64,000 nt of DNA. Origin: a virus. The translations under genes were made by a program, and so were the position numbers. This document shows positions 1 to 8,926 of this stretch, in pieces (the first letter of the stretch is position 1; every line of letters starts with the position of its first letter). The DNA lies in the IMG/VR virus record IMGVR_UViG_3300047498_000060, positions 119,296 through 183,295 of that record; one strand, given 5' to 3'. The notes under the pieces are model-generated. The model saw only the letters and a program-made list of their open reading frames with translations, ran no database searches and had not been told where the DNA came from.

Positions 1-340
1 GCTCGGTCTTCTGGAAGACCTCGGAGCTGATCGTGTAGAAGCCGATCTCCGCCTTGGGGCCACGGATGAAGCGAGCCGTGGGGGTGCCACGGAAGTCCAT
101 CGTCATGGCCTTGGACTGGGGTTCGATGTCCACGATCTTGACCAGCGTGTCGTGGTTGACGGAGCGCTGGCAGTCCGTGCGGGTCACCTGCTCCGGCGGA
201 AGGATCTTCCGCGTGAACGAGACCTCGCGGAGACGGTCGCGGATGTACGAGCCGCCGTACTCTGCGAGCTTCTCCTTGATGTCGCTCGAGCCGAGCTTGG
301 TGCTGAACAGGCCGTTGAGAACGTGTGCCGGAACACTCAT
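1..340 (-). CDS. Major capsid protein-like, N-terminal part (gene runs off the window)
   Basis: Reading leftward from the ATG at 338-340, the minus strand is open for 113 codons to the window edge, so the C-terminus is missing. The N-terminus has a charged helical start, then a stretch beginning VDIEPQSKAMTMDFRG and ending FIRGPKAEIGFYTISSEVFQ. A conserved 'RG..AEI.FY.I' segment of this kind occurs in major head proteins of large tailed phages. It is the last visible gene of the late block, after a protease and a charged scaffold-like gene; protease, scaffold, capsid is the usual head-gene order. The ribosome site is weak (AGGAAAGAGG upstream). Capsid identity is inferred from context plus this short segment; another abundant head protein is possible. 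Confidence 0.55.
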   Translation of the reverse strand, partial: MSVPAHVLNGLFSTKLGSSDIKEKLAEYGGSYIRDRLREVSFTRKILPPEQVTRTDCQRSVNHDTLVKIVDIEPQSKAMTMDFRGTPTARFIRGPKAEIGFYTISSEVFQKTE

Positions 341-374
341 GTGAGTTGCCTCTTTCCTTTCCTGATGGTTCCGG

Positions 375-908
375 TTACTGCGCGTAACCCGTCATGAACC
401 GGAGTTGCCCGCCATTGCTGGAGGGTAGACGAGTGACGTACCCGACGATGGGGTCCGTGTCGGAGCCCACACCGCCGTGACCGACGAGCCCGCTGAACGA
501 GCGGGAGCTGAACGTGACCGTCGCGACCTTGAGGGGCTGCATGACGGTGGTGATGGCTGCGCCGCCGTGAATGGCAGCCGCCGCATCGAAGATGCGCGAG
601 TCGAACTCGTAGAAGCCGCCGAAGAGGAACGTCACCTTGTGCAGGGACATTGCCTGGGTGTCGTAGCGCCCCTTCTCGACGAAGACGGGGAAGCTGCGGA
701 CCGTCGCGTAGTTGGGCACCGGAGCTGCGACGTCCGACGTGGCGCGAACCAGCTGGTAGGCCGAGTTGATGGTGACCCACTCGCCGTCGGTGAGCGCGAT
801 GGCGTTGTTCGGGTTGCAGAGCGAACCATCCGCAAGCGGAAGCGCGCGGCGGTTGACGTCCAAGATGCTGGTGACGGGGGTGAAGTTGACCTTCTGCAGA
901 GTCGACAT
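375..908 (-). CDS. Virion protein of unknown function, possibly capsid decoration
   Basis: 177 residues, beta-rich and low in charge, with no membrane segment or Cys pairs. A clear AAGGAG lies upstream of the ATG. It is directly upstream of the capsid-like gene, with only a short gap. Small beta-rich proteins beside the capsid gene are often head decoration or stabilising proteins, but no family was recognised. The function is inferred from position only. Confidence 0.6.
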   Translation of the reverse strand: MSTLQKVNFTPVTSILDVNRRALPLADGSLCNPNNAIALTDGEWVTINSAYQLVRATSDVAAPVPNYATVRSFPVFVEKGRYDTQAMSLHKVTFLFGGFYEFDSRIFDAAAAIHGGAAITTVMQPLKVATVTFSSRSFSGLVGHGGVGSDTDPIVGYVTRLPSSNGGQLRFMTGYAQ

Positions 909-941
909 GACGTAACTACTCCTTGGTGGTGGGTGGGTCTG

Positions 942-1328
942 TCAGCCGACAGTACCGAGGATGAACCTCTCGAAGTCCGTGGTGCCTTGTGCGATGCCCT
1001 CCGACGAATCGGAGGTCAGCGACGCGACCTTCATCCCCATATCGGGACCGACGAGGTCCACGCCCTGCTCGATGGCGTCGAGCTTCTCGGGGGTCGCCGC
1101 CGCGAGCTTCTCGAGGCGGTCGGCAAGGGCCTCGACGGAGGTGTCGAGATCGATGCCCTTGTTGTGCATGCTCTGCGCGAGCTTCTCGACGCGGTCACGC
1201 GTTTCGCGCGCGGCGAGCTTGTCCTGGAGGTCGTGGATGACCTCCTGCTGCGAACGGAGGGTGGTCGCGGCGTCGGCCATGACTTCCGCGAACTGGCTGG
1301 CTGCTGTCTTGTCCATGGTCTCCCTCAC
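942..1328 (-). CDS. Small helical virion-block protein
   Basis: About 128 residues, almost entirely predicted helix with heptad-like spacing (repeated EKLA segments), so a coiled coil is likely. The longest reading starts at a GTG at 1328 that overlaps the stop of the upstream gene; an ATG at 1316, just behind GAGGGAG, is the other choice. It contains a DKTA motif near the N-terminus, like several neighbours in this block. No family recognised. It could be a scaffold or core component, since it lies between the scaffold-like genes and the capsid-like gene. Confidence 0.6.
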   Translation of the reverse strand: MRETMDKTAASQFAEVMADAATTLRSQQEVIHDLQDKLAARETRDRVEKLAQSMHNKGIDLDTSVEALADRLEKLAAATPEKLDAIEQGVDLVGPDMGMKVASLTSDSSEGIAQGTTDFERFILGTVG

Positions 1329-2662
1329 GCCCCCTGCTTGCTGGGGTCCGCGTTGATGCCTTCGATGAGGCGGCCGAGAAGAACGCGAGCTGCCGCTGTC
1401 TTCACCGGACCACCGGACTCTGCGCTCGCGAACTTGGTCCCCGCCTTGCCCGTGTTCTCGAGGACGTCACGGAGCGTGCTGTCGTGCGCCATGCTGAGCG
1501 CCGGTTCGTTGAAGTACTTCCCGAGCTCGGTGCGGCGCGGACCGTGCGACTGCCCCTTCGTGTAGTTCTGCGCAGCCTCGTTGCTGCCGACAAGAGAGGT
1601 GGGGCCCTGGGGTGCGCCGCCGACCGGCTCGCCGCCGGGCTGACCCGAAGCGCTGGTGTCCGGGGGAACTGCCTTGCCGGCGGAGATCTGCGCCGGGTTG
1701 ATGGCGTCCTCCGCGACCTTGATGTGTGCGCGCATGCCTGCGACGAGACCAGCCATCTTCGCGGAGGCCTCCTTGTTCTCGGACTCGTGAGCCTTCTCGG
1801 CTTCCTCCAGGCCCTTCTTGGCCTTGTCCATGCCCTCGGTCTCCTTCTTCTCCGCATCCGGGCTCGCGAGCTTGGCGCGGATGAGGGAGAGCGCACTGCC
1901 GCGCTTCTCGGAGACGATGTTCTTCGGCATCTCCTTGTGAAGCTGGGGCGCGTCGTTCTGCGTGTTCGCCATCTGCGTGGCGCCGTGCTCGGTGGGCATC
2001 GCCTTCTGCTCACCGGGGTTCTTGGGGACGACGTTGACGCCCTGGCCGTGGTGGTCCTTGAGCGTTGCGCCGCCCGCGGCCTCGGAGACGCCCGGGGGGT
2101 TGGTCACCTTCGATTCGACGATACTGGATGCCTCCTTGCGCAGAAGGTCCGCCCCGTAGTCGAGGGCAGCGGCGAGCTTGGTGACGGCTTCGTCGTCGAT
2201 GTACGCGAGCGCCGAGGCCATCTTGCCTCCACACGCGCACTTCTCCTTGCCGCACTTCTCGCACTTCTTCTTCTCACCGGCAGTCTTCACCGACTGGAGC
2301 TGCGCCTCCGTGGTGATGCGGACGCGCTCAGCGGTCTTGGCCACCGCTGTCTTCACCATCGAACTCAGACTCGCGCGACCTGCAAGGCTTCCCATGGACT
2401 CTTCTCCGTGTGCCAACTTCGGCAGCATCTCAGCACCCCGAGGGGGCGCACTCTTCTGTTCGCTTGCTCCCGCATCCGGAACGGAGGGGAGACCGGTGTT
2501 CACGCGCGAGTAGTTGGTCCGAGGCCCCATGCCTGCGGGCCCGCGCTTTCCGGGTGCCAGTGTGGGTTCGATGCTGGGTGTGGGGAGAGGGGCAGACGCG
2601 CTCATGCCCGTCGATGAAGGCATGGGGTTTTCCCCCGTCTTCACCAGCTTGAGCATGCTCAC
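1325..2662 (-). CDS. Low-complexity head-block protein with Cys cluster and repeated KTA motifs
   Basis: Up to 445 residues, rich in Ala, Lys, Glu, Pro and Gly and probably largely disordered. Near residue 130 there is a compact Cys cluster (CEKCGKEKCACG) that could bind zinc. A KTA tripeptide occurs four times (MVKTA, AKTAE, SVKTAG, PVKTAA). A helical Lys/Glu-rich segment lies near residues 270-320. The start is GTG 2662 or ATG 2656, behind AAGGAG. Its position between the scaffold-like protein and the capsid-like gene suggests a prohead core or internal head protein. No family was recognised. Confidence 0.6.
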   Translation of the reverse strand: MSMLKLVKTGENPMPSSTGMSASAPLPTPSIEPTLAPGKRGPAGMGPRTNYSRVNTGLPSVPDAGASEQKSAPPRGAEMLPKLAHGEESMGSLAGRASLSSMVKTAVAKTAERVRITTEAQLQSVKTAGEKKKCEKCGKEKCACGGKMASALAYIDDEAVTKLAAALDYGADLLRKEASSIVESKVTNPPGVSEAAGGATLKDHHGQGVNVVPKNPGEQKAMPTEHGATQMANTQNDAPQLHKEMPKNIVSEKRGSALSLIRAKLASPDAEKKETEGMDKAKKGLEEAEKAHESENKEASAKMAGLVAGMRAHIKVAEDAINPAQISAGKAVPPDTSASGQPGGEPVGGAPQGPTSLVGSNEAAQNYTKGQSHGPRRTELGKYFNEPALSMAHDSTLRDVLENTGKAGTKFASAESGGPVKTAAARVLLGRLIEGINADPSKQGA

Positions 2663-2682
2663 GACCGTCCATCTCCTTCTCC

Positions 2683-3609
2683 TCAGACTGCCGGAGTGTT
2701 CCAGGTAACGGGGTAGCCCGCGGCCTCGAGGATCTCGAGGGCACGAATGTCGACGCCAACCTGGTAGTTGGGGGCCGAGGCGACCTTCTCACTCTCACCG
2801 AGCAGCCCGAGCTCAAGGACCGCGGCGACCTTACGGCCCGCCTCATCGACATCGAAGTTGCCGTCCGCGGCCACCATCTCGATGGCGCGCTCTGCGCCAA
2901 GCTCGTCGAGCATTGATGCGTGCTTGCTGTGGTGGTGTGCAGCAGCTGCTCCACCGGCCACTGCCGCCGCCCCTGCCGCGTGAGCGGCTGCGCCGCGCGC
3001 CGCCGCATCGTTCGAGTGGCGGTACAGCGTGTTGGGCCCGTTGTTGCGTTCCGTCTTCCCGCCCAAGTGCTTCCCGGTACGCTCGAGGTGTTCCATCACG
3101 GGCTTCTTGACCTTGCTGGCCGCTTCGCTGACTGCCTCACGCGCCTTGTGGCCGAACGTGTGCGCCTTCGTGGCAAGCGTCGCCGGGTTGAGGGCCTTCG
3201 TCGAAGCCTCCTTGATGTAGCTGCGCTCCTGCTCGAAGGAATGCGCCATGACGCGCCCGAGGTAGTCCGCCTTCTGAATGTCGGCGGCCATCGCCTGCTT
3301 CTCGGCCCACTCCGCAGCGGCAGCTGCGTGTTTCTCCTCTTCCTTCTTCTTCTTCTTTTCCTCGTCCTCCTCGTCCTTGGGCTCTTCCTCGGACGCGAGC
3401 TTCGAGAACTCGGCCCGGAACTCGCCGTAGAGTGCCTGGACATCCGCGTCGGACATCGAGTTCAGGTCGATCTGCTGGTCGCTGGCGACTTTCAGAAAGA
3501 GTTCGACCGAGGCTGTCTTCTCGGCCTCCTCGTCGGTCACCGTGCTGGCTTGCTTGGTGCCGTAGAACTGTGCGAGGTGTTCGTTCATCTGGGGTTCGGT
3601 AGCGGGCAT
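2683..3609 (-). CDS. Charged scaffold-like / prohead core protein candidate
   Basis: 308 residues. Residues 70-110 form a very charged Glu/Asp/Lys run followed by an Ala-rich helix; a second Ala/His-rich low-complexity stretch lies near residues 205-235. The start ATG overlaps the stop of the protease gene by one base, so translation is probably coupled. A highly charged, helical, low-complexity protein encoded right after the prohead protease and before the capsid is the usual position and character of a scaffold. It carries an EKTAS motif near residue 30. Scaffold assignment is inference; no sequence family was recognised. Confidence 0.6.
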   Translation of the reverse strand: MPATEPQMNEHLAQFYGTKQASTVTDEEAEKTASVELFLKVASDQQIDLNSMSDADVQALYGEFRAEFSKLASEEEPKDEEDEEKKKKKEEEKHAAAAAEWAEKQAMAADIQKADYLGRVMAHSFEQERSYIKEASTKALNPATLATKAHTFGHKAREAVSEAASKVKKPVMEHLERTGKHLGGKTERNNGPNTLYRHSNDAAARGAAAHAAGAAAVAGGAAAAHHHSKHASMLDELGAERAIEMVAADGNFDVDEAGRKVAAVLELGLLGESEKVASAPNYQVGVDIRALEILEAAGYPVTWNTPAV

Positions 3610-6464
3610 CAGACTTCTCCAGTGGGCACGGGCCGAGTGTTCGAGGGTGTTCCCTCTACTGCCGTTGCGACGGTGTCAGACGGTACACCAACTTCGTCCC
3701 AGTAGGCCAGTTTGAGGAAGGCCGCTGAGAGGGGCGTGAACAGTGAATCAACGCTGACCGATGCCAGCTTACGCGTCTGTGCCGTCTTCGCCAACTGCGA
3801 AGAAGAAACAAACTCTTGAGCGTGAGTGACGAGGTCCATGATTCCAGTTCGATACCCGTTGTAGGCAGCTCCTATCTTACGCAGCGATACTGAAGGAAGG
3901 GAAGAAGTCGAACCACGCTTCTCTTTCGGAGAGTCGTGCGTAAGAAGAATCCGTTGTTCTACTTGCGGTCCAAAGGCAGAACGCTCTGAGAGAAGAGGCA
4001 ACAGTAGATGCGCCAGTGTCTCAGAGAAGAACTGCGGGCCCATAGGCACATCGAGCGTGTCATTCGTCTTAGGGAAGACCGTTCCTTTGCGCTCTAGTTC
4101 ATTCGCGAGAGGGCGTTGTCCCATCTGAATGAGGATGATGCGCTGGAACTCTCGCGGTCGAAGAACCATCCCCAGGCTCGTGGGTGTCGACAGTGCTTCC
4201 TCGAGGGGAGAGTCCGCCAGGATGTCGAGGATGTCCTTCGGGATGTCGCGCTCGTTCGCCGTGAGAACGGGTACGGCCTTGGCGGCGAACTGACTGGGCA
4301 GAACGTCCTTGGTGATCTCGGCGCCCTTGTCCTTGGCGCTCTTGAAGAGAGCAGCTGCAAGCTTCTCATCTTCGGGAATGGACTCGTCGTAGCCCAGCTT
4401 TTCAGCGAGCTCAGCACCGCCCATGAAGAAGTACGACTTACCCTCGCCGGCGATCTTCATCATCACCTTGGCGGTTTTGTCGGCGCCGATGAAGACGAAG
4501 CTGATGTCGAAGAAACGGGGGTAGTCGTTGAAGACGAAGACCTTACGCCCGTCCGGAAGAATCCGGTTCAGGTTCTTCCGGGTAAACTCGTCGTAGTCGT
4601 TGCGCGTGATGGATACGCCGGGGATGCCGTGACCCGTGCGCTTCAAGAGCTCCTTGTGAAACTCGAGGACCGCGTCACCAGGAGAACGATGTCGCTTCTT
4701 GTTGAAGGTGGCCTGCGCCTTCCGGTACATGTCCCAGTCGAGCGTGATGGACGACGTGTCGAATGGGACGCGCGTCCCCATGGAGACGTCGACGAACTGA
4801 CCGGCGTGCAGCTTGTCCCAGACACCGGTGCCGCCGAACTGCTGACACTTGTCCTGGTCGACGCGCACCACGAGCTCGACACGCTTCATGCGTGGATGCC
4901 ACGCAGCGAGCTCCACCTCACCGAACGCGCGCTTCGCATCCTTGTTCCGATGGTGGGCGAACGGGTGCGCGTTGTAGAAAGTCGGGAACCCGTACGCCCA
5001 GTCCCTCGCCTTGATCTTGTCGACGAGTGGATTGCCGGTCCAGTCATCCGGCTTGTGGATGAGGGACTCCTCAGTGAATGCGTCGCCGTTCACGTTTGAG
5101 TTATGCACGGCGAAGCCGCCCGCTGTATACGATGTATCCTCTGACACCTGCAGGTCGTACACGGGCAGCGCGACAGCACGTCGCTTCAGTTTCGTGACTG
5201 CCGACAGAATGAAGCCACCCGGATGTATGTAACTCTTCGAGCAGGTTTTCTTACCACGCAGCTGTGCCCCACCGACCAGCAAATTGAATACAGGCTTACC
5301 GGCGTACCAGGTCGCCTTCGTGTTGTGCCGTCCACTGATCGAAGACACGATACCCAGACGCGCCAGAAGCAGACGCATGCCACGCAGTAGTGCCTCTGAG
5401 GCCGACACGCAGGTGTTGCTGCCTGCACCCTTGGCCCCGACCTTGGCGGTACACCCGTCACCACCGGCATACGCGAAGAAGAACTCGCGCTGCCATGCAC
5501 GCGGCATACGAAGCAGCTCCTCGCTAAGGCACTTGTGTTCCGCGCCTCTGCCGATGTGCATCGCGCACGCGCTAGCGAAGGCCGACCACGCCAGCTCTAC
5601 GCGTATGGAGTGCGTCTTCTTGTTGTGTATCTCGCACACGGCGTGCCCGTACTGCGCCGCTACGGTACGCACACGCATGAGCGTGCCGATCTCCGTCTCA
5701 CCAATCACAAAGACAACCTTCGCGAGCGGACGCTCTCCACTGCTGTGCCGTGGGCTTCCGTCTCGCTTCGTCCTGAAGCACTCGTTGGCACACCCTTCGG
5801 CGGCGTACAGCCCGAACAAAAAAGCAAGGTCCTGGTTGGCCCAGACCGTACCCATGGCCTGCGGAGACTCTTCCAGCGGGAAGGGTTCCGAAACCATGTC
5901 CCCTGGGCGTAGGTCCCCGATGGGAACCCACGCGAATGCCAGGCCGCTCAACATGCGCTCACGACGCCACTCAACAGGCACGCACCGGTCTGCTCGATAA
6001 ACAAGGTCGCGTCTCTTCTTGCGGAACTCCTCACGCGGAACAACCCACAGCTCGTGGTTCGGCGTCGCCGATAGAGCAGGGGACAGGCGAGACAACCCGC
6101 AGACGGACAGGTCTATGAGCTCTCCGGTGAGGTCCTTGACCTGTACGCCCTCCACTACGCGCCAGCGATTGCGGTGTGTCAGCACCTGCGTGCCGACCGC
6201 TACCTGCTCGATCAGCATCGTACCGGCACGCGTCTGTACTGCAGTACCGGCAGGGAAGCAGCCCCACGTTTCGCTGGCGCCCATCGCGTTGACGAGAACG
6301 TACTGCGCATTCTTGCTGGGCTTCAGCGATGCGATGTACTGCGAGACCTCTGGCAGGAGAGTCGGCGCTGCTGTCTTCTCGAACACCGCGTCGGACGGAC
6401 CAAAGAGGGGGAACGTGTGGATCCCCGTCTCGTCCTCCCCACGGAATAGCGCGACCTTCAACAT
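3609..6464 (-). CDS. Prohead protease-like protein, interrupted by an intein
   Basis: 951 codons. Removing the intein (residues 69-455) leaves a 564-residue protein. The rejoined junction reads ETWG-SNVNGDAF. The NxNGD segment, the later HPFAHH histidine region, a 'F.EVELA' strand and the VDVSMGTR serine region follow in the order seen in phage prohead proteases of the herpesvirus-protease fold, which use His and Ser. These enzymes cut scaffold and head proteins inside the procapsid. The C-terminal half (about 300 residues) is unknown and holds ADKTAK and LAKTAQ motifs. It lies just upstream of the scaffold-like gene, which supports the call. Alternative: a virion protein with a similar fold but no protease activity. 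Confidence 0.6.
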   Translation of the reverse strand: MLKVALFRGEDETGIHTFPLFGPSDAVFEKTAAPTLLPEVSQYIASLKPSKNAQYVLVNAMGASETWGCFPAGTAVQTRAGTMLIEQVAVGTQVLTHRNRWRVVEGVQVKDLTGELIDLSVCGLSRLSPALSATPNHELWVVPREEFRKKRRDLVYRADRCVPVEWRRERMLSGLAFAWVPIGDLRPGDMVSEPFPLEESPQAMGTVWANQDLAFLFGLYAAEGCANECFRTKRDGSPRHSSGERPLAKVVFVIGETEIGTLMRVRTVAAQYGHAVCEIHNKKTHSIRVELAWSAFASACAMHIGRGAEHKCLSEELLRMPRAWQREFFFAYAGGDGCTAKVGAKGAGSNTCVSASEALLRGMRLLLARLGIVSSISGRHNTKATWYAGKPVFNLLVGGAQLRGKKTCSKSYIHPGGFILSAVTKLKRRAVALPVYDLQVSEDTSYTAGGFAVHNSNVNGDAFTEESLIHKPDDWTGNPLVDKIKARDWAYGFPTFYNAHPFAHHRNKDAKRAFGEVELAAWHPRMKRVELVVRVDQDKCQQFGGTGVWDKLHAGQFVDVSMGTRVPFDTSSITLDWDMYRKAQATFNKKRHRSPGDAVLEFHKELLKRTGHGIPGVSITRNDYDEFTRKNLNRILPDGRKVFVFNDYPRFFDISFVFIGADKTAKVMMKIAGEGKSYFFMGGAELAEKLGYDESIPEDEKLAAALFKSAKDKGAEITKDVLPSQFAAKAVPVLTANERDIPKDILDILADSPLEEALSTPTSLGMVLRPREFQRIILIQMGQRPLANELERKGTVFPKTNDTLDVPMGPQFFSETLAHLLLPLLSERSAFGPQVEQRILLTHDSPKEKRGSTSSLPSVSLRKIGAAYNGYRTGIMDLVTHAQEFVSSSQLAKTAQTRKLASVSVDSLFTPLSAAFLKLAYWDEVGVPSDTVATAVEGTPSNTRPVPTGEV
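5100..6260 (-). mobile_element. Intein with LAGLIDADG-type homing endonuclease domain, in the protease-like gene
   Basis: 387 residues in frame. It starts with Cys (CFPAGTAVQT, splicing block A) and ends with Val-His-Asn, followed by Ser as the first C-extein residue. This is a complete Cys1 / His-Asn / Ser+1 set, so it should splice. Two dodecapeptide-like motifs are visible (LFGLYAAEG and FFAYAGGDG), typical of LAGLIDADG homing endonucleases. The reading frame is intact. Insertion is immediately before the conserved NxNGD segment of the host protein. Confidence 0.9.
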
Positions 6465-6470
6465 GGGATG

Positions 6471-7229
6471 TCAGCGAGAGAAGTGGGCCTTCGGTCCGGA
6501 ACGTTGAGCCGCCGCTGCCTCCCATGCCTGGGAACGATCCTTGAACGGCCGGGGACTGCCTTCTCCTGTTCCTTCCTGCGCTTCTTGCGCTCGCATCGCC
6601 TGTACTCTCTCGTTACTGCGCCCAAGCTCCTCCCCTACTTCCCCAAACCCACCGACTCCCTGCCGGCGCACTGGCTTGTTCGTACGCATGAAGCCCACAG
6701 GGTCCTTGAAGGGCTTGCCCCCTCCCGGCGATGCCATGCCTTTCTGCGCGCCCTGCAACATCGCAGACCCGATCCCCTGCGGAGCGTGAGTGCCTCCGCC
6801 TAGCATCTTGTGTCGTGAGTCGAGCGCTCCGTTGATGAGACCGTTCACTCCCATGGGGTTGTCGACCATCTGACGCACGTAAGCGCCGGCGACGGTGGGA
6901 TCCGAAGAGAACTCCGGAGCGAACGTCCGTAGTGTCGAGAACATCCGGTTCACCTTGCGCGGGTCGCTCTGGTGCAGCTCTTGGAGGTCGTCGTTCTCGG
7001 CGAGCATGGCCTTGAAGTCGCGGGATTTGGTGGCCGCGTCATAGATGGCGTGTCCTGCCATGCCGACTGCGGCAACAGCGCCCGCGCCAAGTGCCGCTGC
7101 TCCGGCACCAACGATACTGCCGGCAAGGTTCTTCGGCGCCATCACAGCCTTAGCCGCCTGGCCGAAGGCCTGCCCGTACCCAGCAGCTTTCTTCTCGAGG
7201 TACTCCGTCAGCGGGTTCTCACTGGCCAT
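6471..7229 (-). CDS. Gly/Ala-rich virion-block protein with one hydrophobic segment
   Basis: 252 residues from the ATG at 7229, which overlaps the upstream gene's stop by 11 bases; the open frame continues further upstream but that part is antisense-like. Residues about 30-60 form a long Gly/Ala-rich hydrophobic stretch that could insert in a membrane. The C-terminal third is basic and Gln/Arg-rich. It starts with a KKAAG motif like its neighbours. Gly/Ala-rich hydrophobic proteins in head blocks are often internal or ejected proteins; that role is only inferred. Confidence 0.6.
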   Translation of the reverse strand: MASENPLTEYLEKKAAGYGQAFGQAAKAVMAPKNLAGSIVGAGAAALGAGAVAAVGMAGHAIYDAATKSRDFKAMLAENDDLQELHQSDPRKVNRMFSTLRTFAPEFSSDPTVAGAYVRQMVDNPMGVNGLINGALDSRHKMLGGGTHAPQGIGSAMLQGAQKGMASPGGGKPFKDPVGFMRTNKPVRRQGVGGFGEVGEELGRSNERVQAMRAQEAQEGTGEGSPRPFKDRSQAWEAAAAQRSGPKAHFSR

Positions 7230-8439
7230 TCTGGATTCTCCACTCGTGTTCTTGCTGCGCCTGAGTGCCGGGGACCTGTTGGGCGACGGTGCGAACCGTA
7301 GCGCGCGCCGCGCGCGCCGGGAGGCTGGGGCTGTTCTGGTAGTGGGTGTACGCCTCGTTGGCCGCGATTCCTGCCGCCATGTGCGGTGCGAACCTCGTAG
7401 CAAGTCCAGCAGCTGTGCCGGCGAGCGGATGAATGTGCTTGGAGACTGCCTTGTCGACAGCACCACCTGCGTCAGCCGCAGCGCCCGTGATCCCTTTGAT
7501 GATCTTCCCCGCGGTGGAGTCGGCCTGCTTTAGGATGCCGGTGAGTCCAGCGTGATTCGCGACCACATCCTTCCGCACCTCGCGTGCCTCAGCGAGCTTG
7601 TTGAGGATGCCGCAGAAGTCCGCGAAGTCGACGACAAGTTCGTGCTCGGGGTTCACTAGGCTGCCCTGGCTGGCCACCTTGTCGAGGGAGGAGAGCATCT
7701 CCTCGCCGCCGTGGAACACTCCCTCGCGCAAGAGGCGCGGGGTGAAGAGCTCGAAGGCGACCTTGACGTACTCCTCCGAGGGAGCCGTGCTTTCCCAGGC
7801 CTGCATGATCTGTCCGAGCGAGACGTTGCTGAGAGCCGCCTGCTTCACGTGGTGATAGACGCGGTCACCGCACTCGGCGTACGCGACCTCGAGGCCGCTG
7901 ATCTCGGTGAGGAGATGGTCCGCGGCGCCGGCTAGCTTGTCGCGCAGGTCGATGATGGGGCCGTATGGGTTGGCGAAGGGCTCCTCCGCTTCGGCTTCTT
8001 TGACCCCGAACGCTTCGCGCAGGAGCGCGTCGTCCTCATCAGCCGAGGCTGTCTTCGTGTGGCCCCCATGGGAGGGAGGCGAACTGTAGTCGAGCGTGCC
8101 GCGATCGAAAACAGAACCGCCACCGCCGGAATTGAGGTCCTTGAGGATCTCAGACGCATCGGCGGGTCCACCCTCGAACTCGATGACCCGGTGGGCCGAC
8201 CCTTCCTTCTTGAACTCCGACAAAAAAGCGGCGGTGTTCGTGAATTCGACGACGCGCTTGACCTGCTCCGGGCTGAACATCGCCTCCTTCACAGTGCCGA
8301 TCACAGCCTCCGTAAGGCTGGCGTACTTGCCGTTCGCCCAATCTGCGGCTGCCTTCTTCCCGAACACCTCCAGATGCTCACCCGAGATCGAACGAGCATG
8401 CTCTTGCTGGTGCGTAAAGGCGTTGGGTTGATCGCTCAT
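7219..8439 (-). CDS. Virion-block protein with hydrophobic C-terminus
   Basis: 406 residues if started at the ATG at 8439 (an in-frame ATG at 8463 adds eight residues; neither has a strong ribosome site). The N-terminal two thirds are soluble and helical, with recurring K-x-A patterns (GKKAAAD, HTKTASA, VKQAAL, DKVASQ). The last 130 residues are Gly/Ala-rich and hydrophobic. It lies immediately downstream of the terminase block and before the Gly/Ala-rich gene. No family recognised. Codon use is like its neighbours. Confidence 0.6.
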   Translation of the reverse strand: MSDQPNAFTHQQEHARSISGEHLEVFGKKAAADWANGKYASLTEAVIGTVKEAMFSPEQVKRVVEFTNTAAFLSEFKKEGSAHRVIEFEGGPADASEILKDLNSGGGGSVFDRGTLDYSSPPSHGGHTKTASADEDDALLREAFGVKEAEAEEPFANPYGPIIDLRDKLAGAADHLLTEISGLEVAYAECGDRVYHHVKQAALSNVSLGQIMQAWESTAPSEEYVKVAFELFTPRLLREGVFHGGEEMLSSLDKVASQGSLVNPEHELVVDFADFCGILNKLAEAREVRKDVVANHAGLTGILKQADSTAGKIIKGITGAAADAGGAVDKAVSKHIHPLAGTAAGLATRFAPHMAAGIAANEAYTHYQNSPSLPARAARATVRTVAQQVPGTQAQQEHEWRIQNGQ

Positions 8440-8534
8440 ACGCCGATAGTAGCGCGCACTCATGCTAAAGAGAAAGACCCCGCGACGGTTGGCGCCGTCC
8501 GAGGCCGAGACCAGCACCTGGATGAGAGGCACCG

Positions 8535-8926
8535 ATGTCCGAAGAAGTAACACGCGATCGGCACGCGCGTTGGCGCAACAAGCACAGGGAACGTTTGCGC
8601 GTCGAGGGAGCGGCCTACGCACGAGCCCATCCCGAGAAAGGCCGGGCACAGTGTCTGAGGCGCTACGGACTGACGCCAGAACAGTACACCGCCCTATTCG
8701 CCAGACAAGGTGGCCGCTGTGCCATCGACCGGAGATCGACATCGACAAGCGGTACGGCACGGTACGTCTGCTCGCCGTGGATCATGACCACGTCACGAAC
8801 AAAGTTCGCGGCCTTCTGTGTCGTCGATGCAACACTGCACTCGGACTCCTCAACGACAGTCCCTTCTTGATGCACGCCGCAGCCGACTATCTGGAGCACC
8901 ACCATGCCGAAGCCCGAACCAAGTGA
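8535..8926 (+). pseudogene. Frameshifted HNH (endonuclease VII-type) homing endonuclease
   Basis: The N-terminal half reads from the ATG at 8535 (GLTPEQYTALFARQGGRCAI), and the C-terminal half continues in the -1 frame (LLAVDHDHVTNKVRGLLCRRCN) to 8926. Together they match the phage endonuclease VII-like HNH layout: C-x2-C, DHDH, CxxCN. The break lies near 8715-8730, where the expected second Cys of C-x2-C is missing. No slippery heptamer is visible there, so this is probably an inactivating deletion or a sequencing error. It sits on the plus strand within a minus-strand late block, and its end overlaps the start of the next plus-strand gene. Confidence 0.75.

Noticed and set aside
1484-2617. 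377-codon open frame on the plus strand
   Set aside because: Antisense to the well-supported 1325 gene; Leu/Arg/Gly-rich composition typical of the complement of a GC-rich gene.
4116-5099. 327-codon plus-strand frame within the protease-like gene
   Set aside because: Antisense frame of the extein coding sequence; no motif, biased composition.
8535-8926. Programmed frameshift in the HNH gene
   Set aside because: No slippery heptamer near the frame change, and an essential Cys is missing at the break; a deletion explains both.
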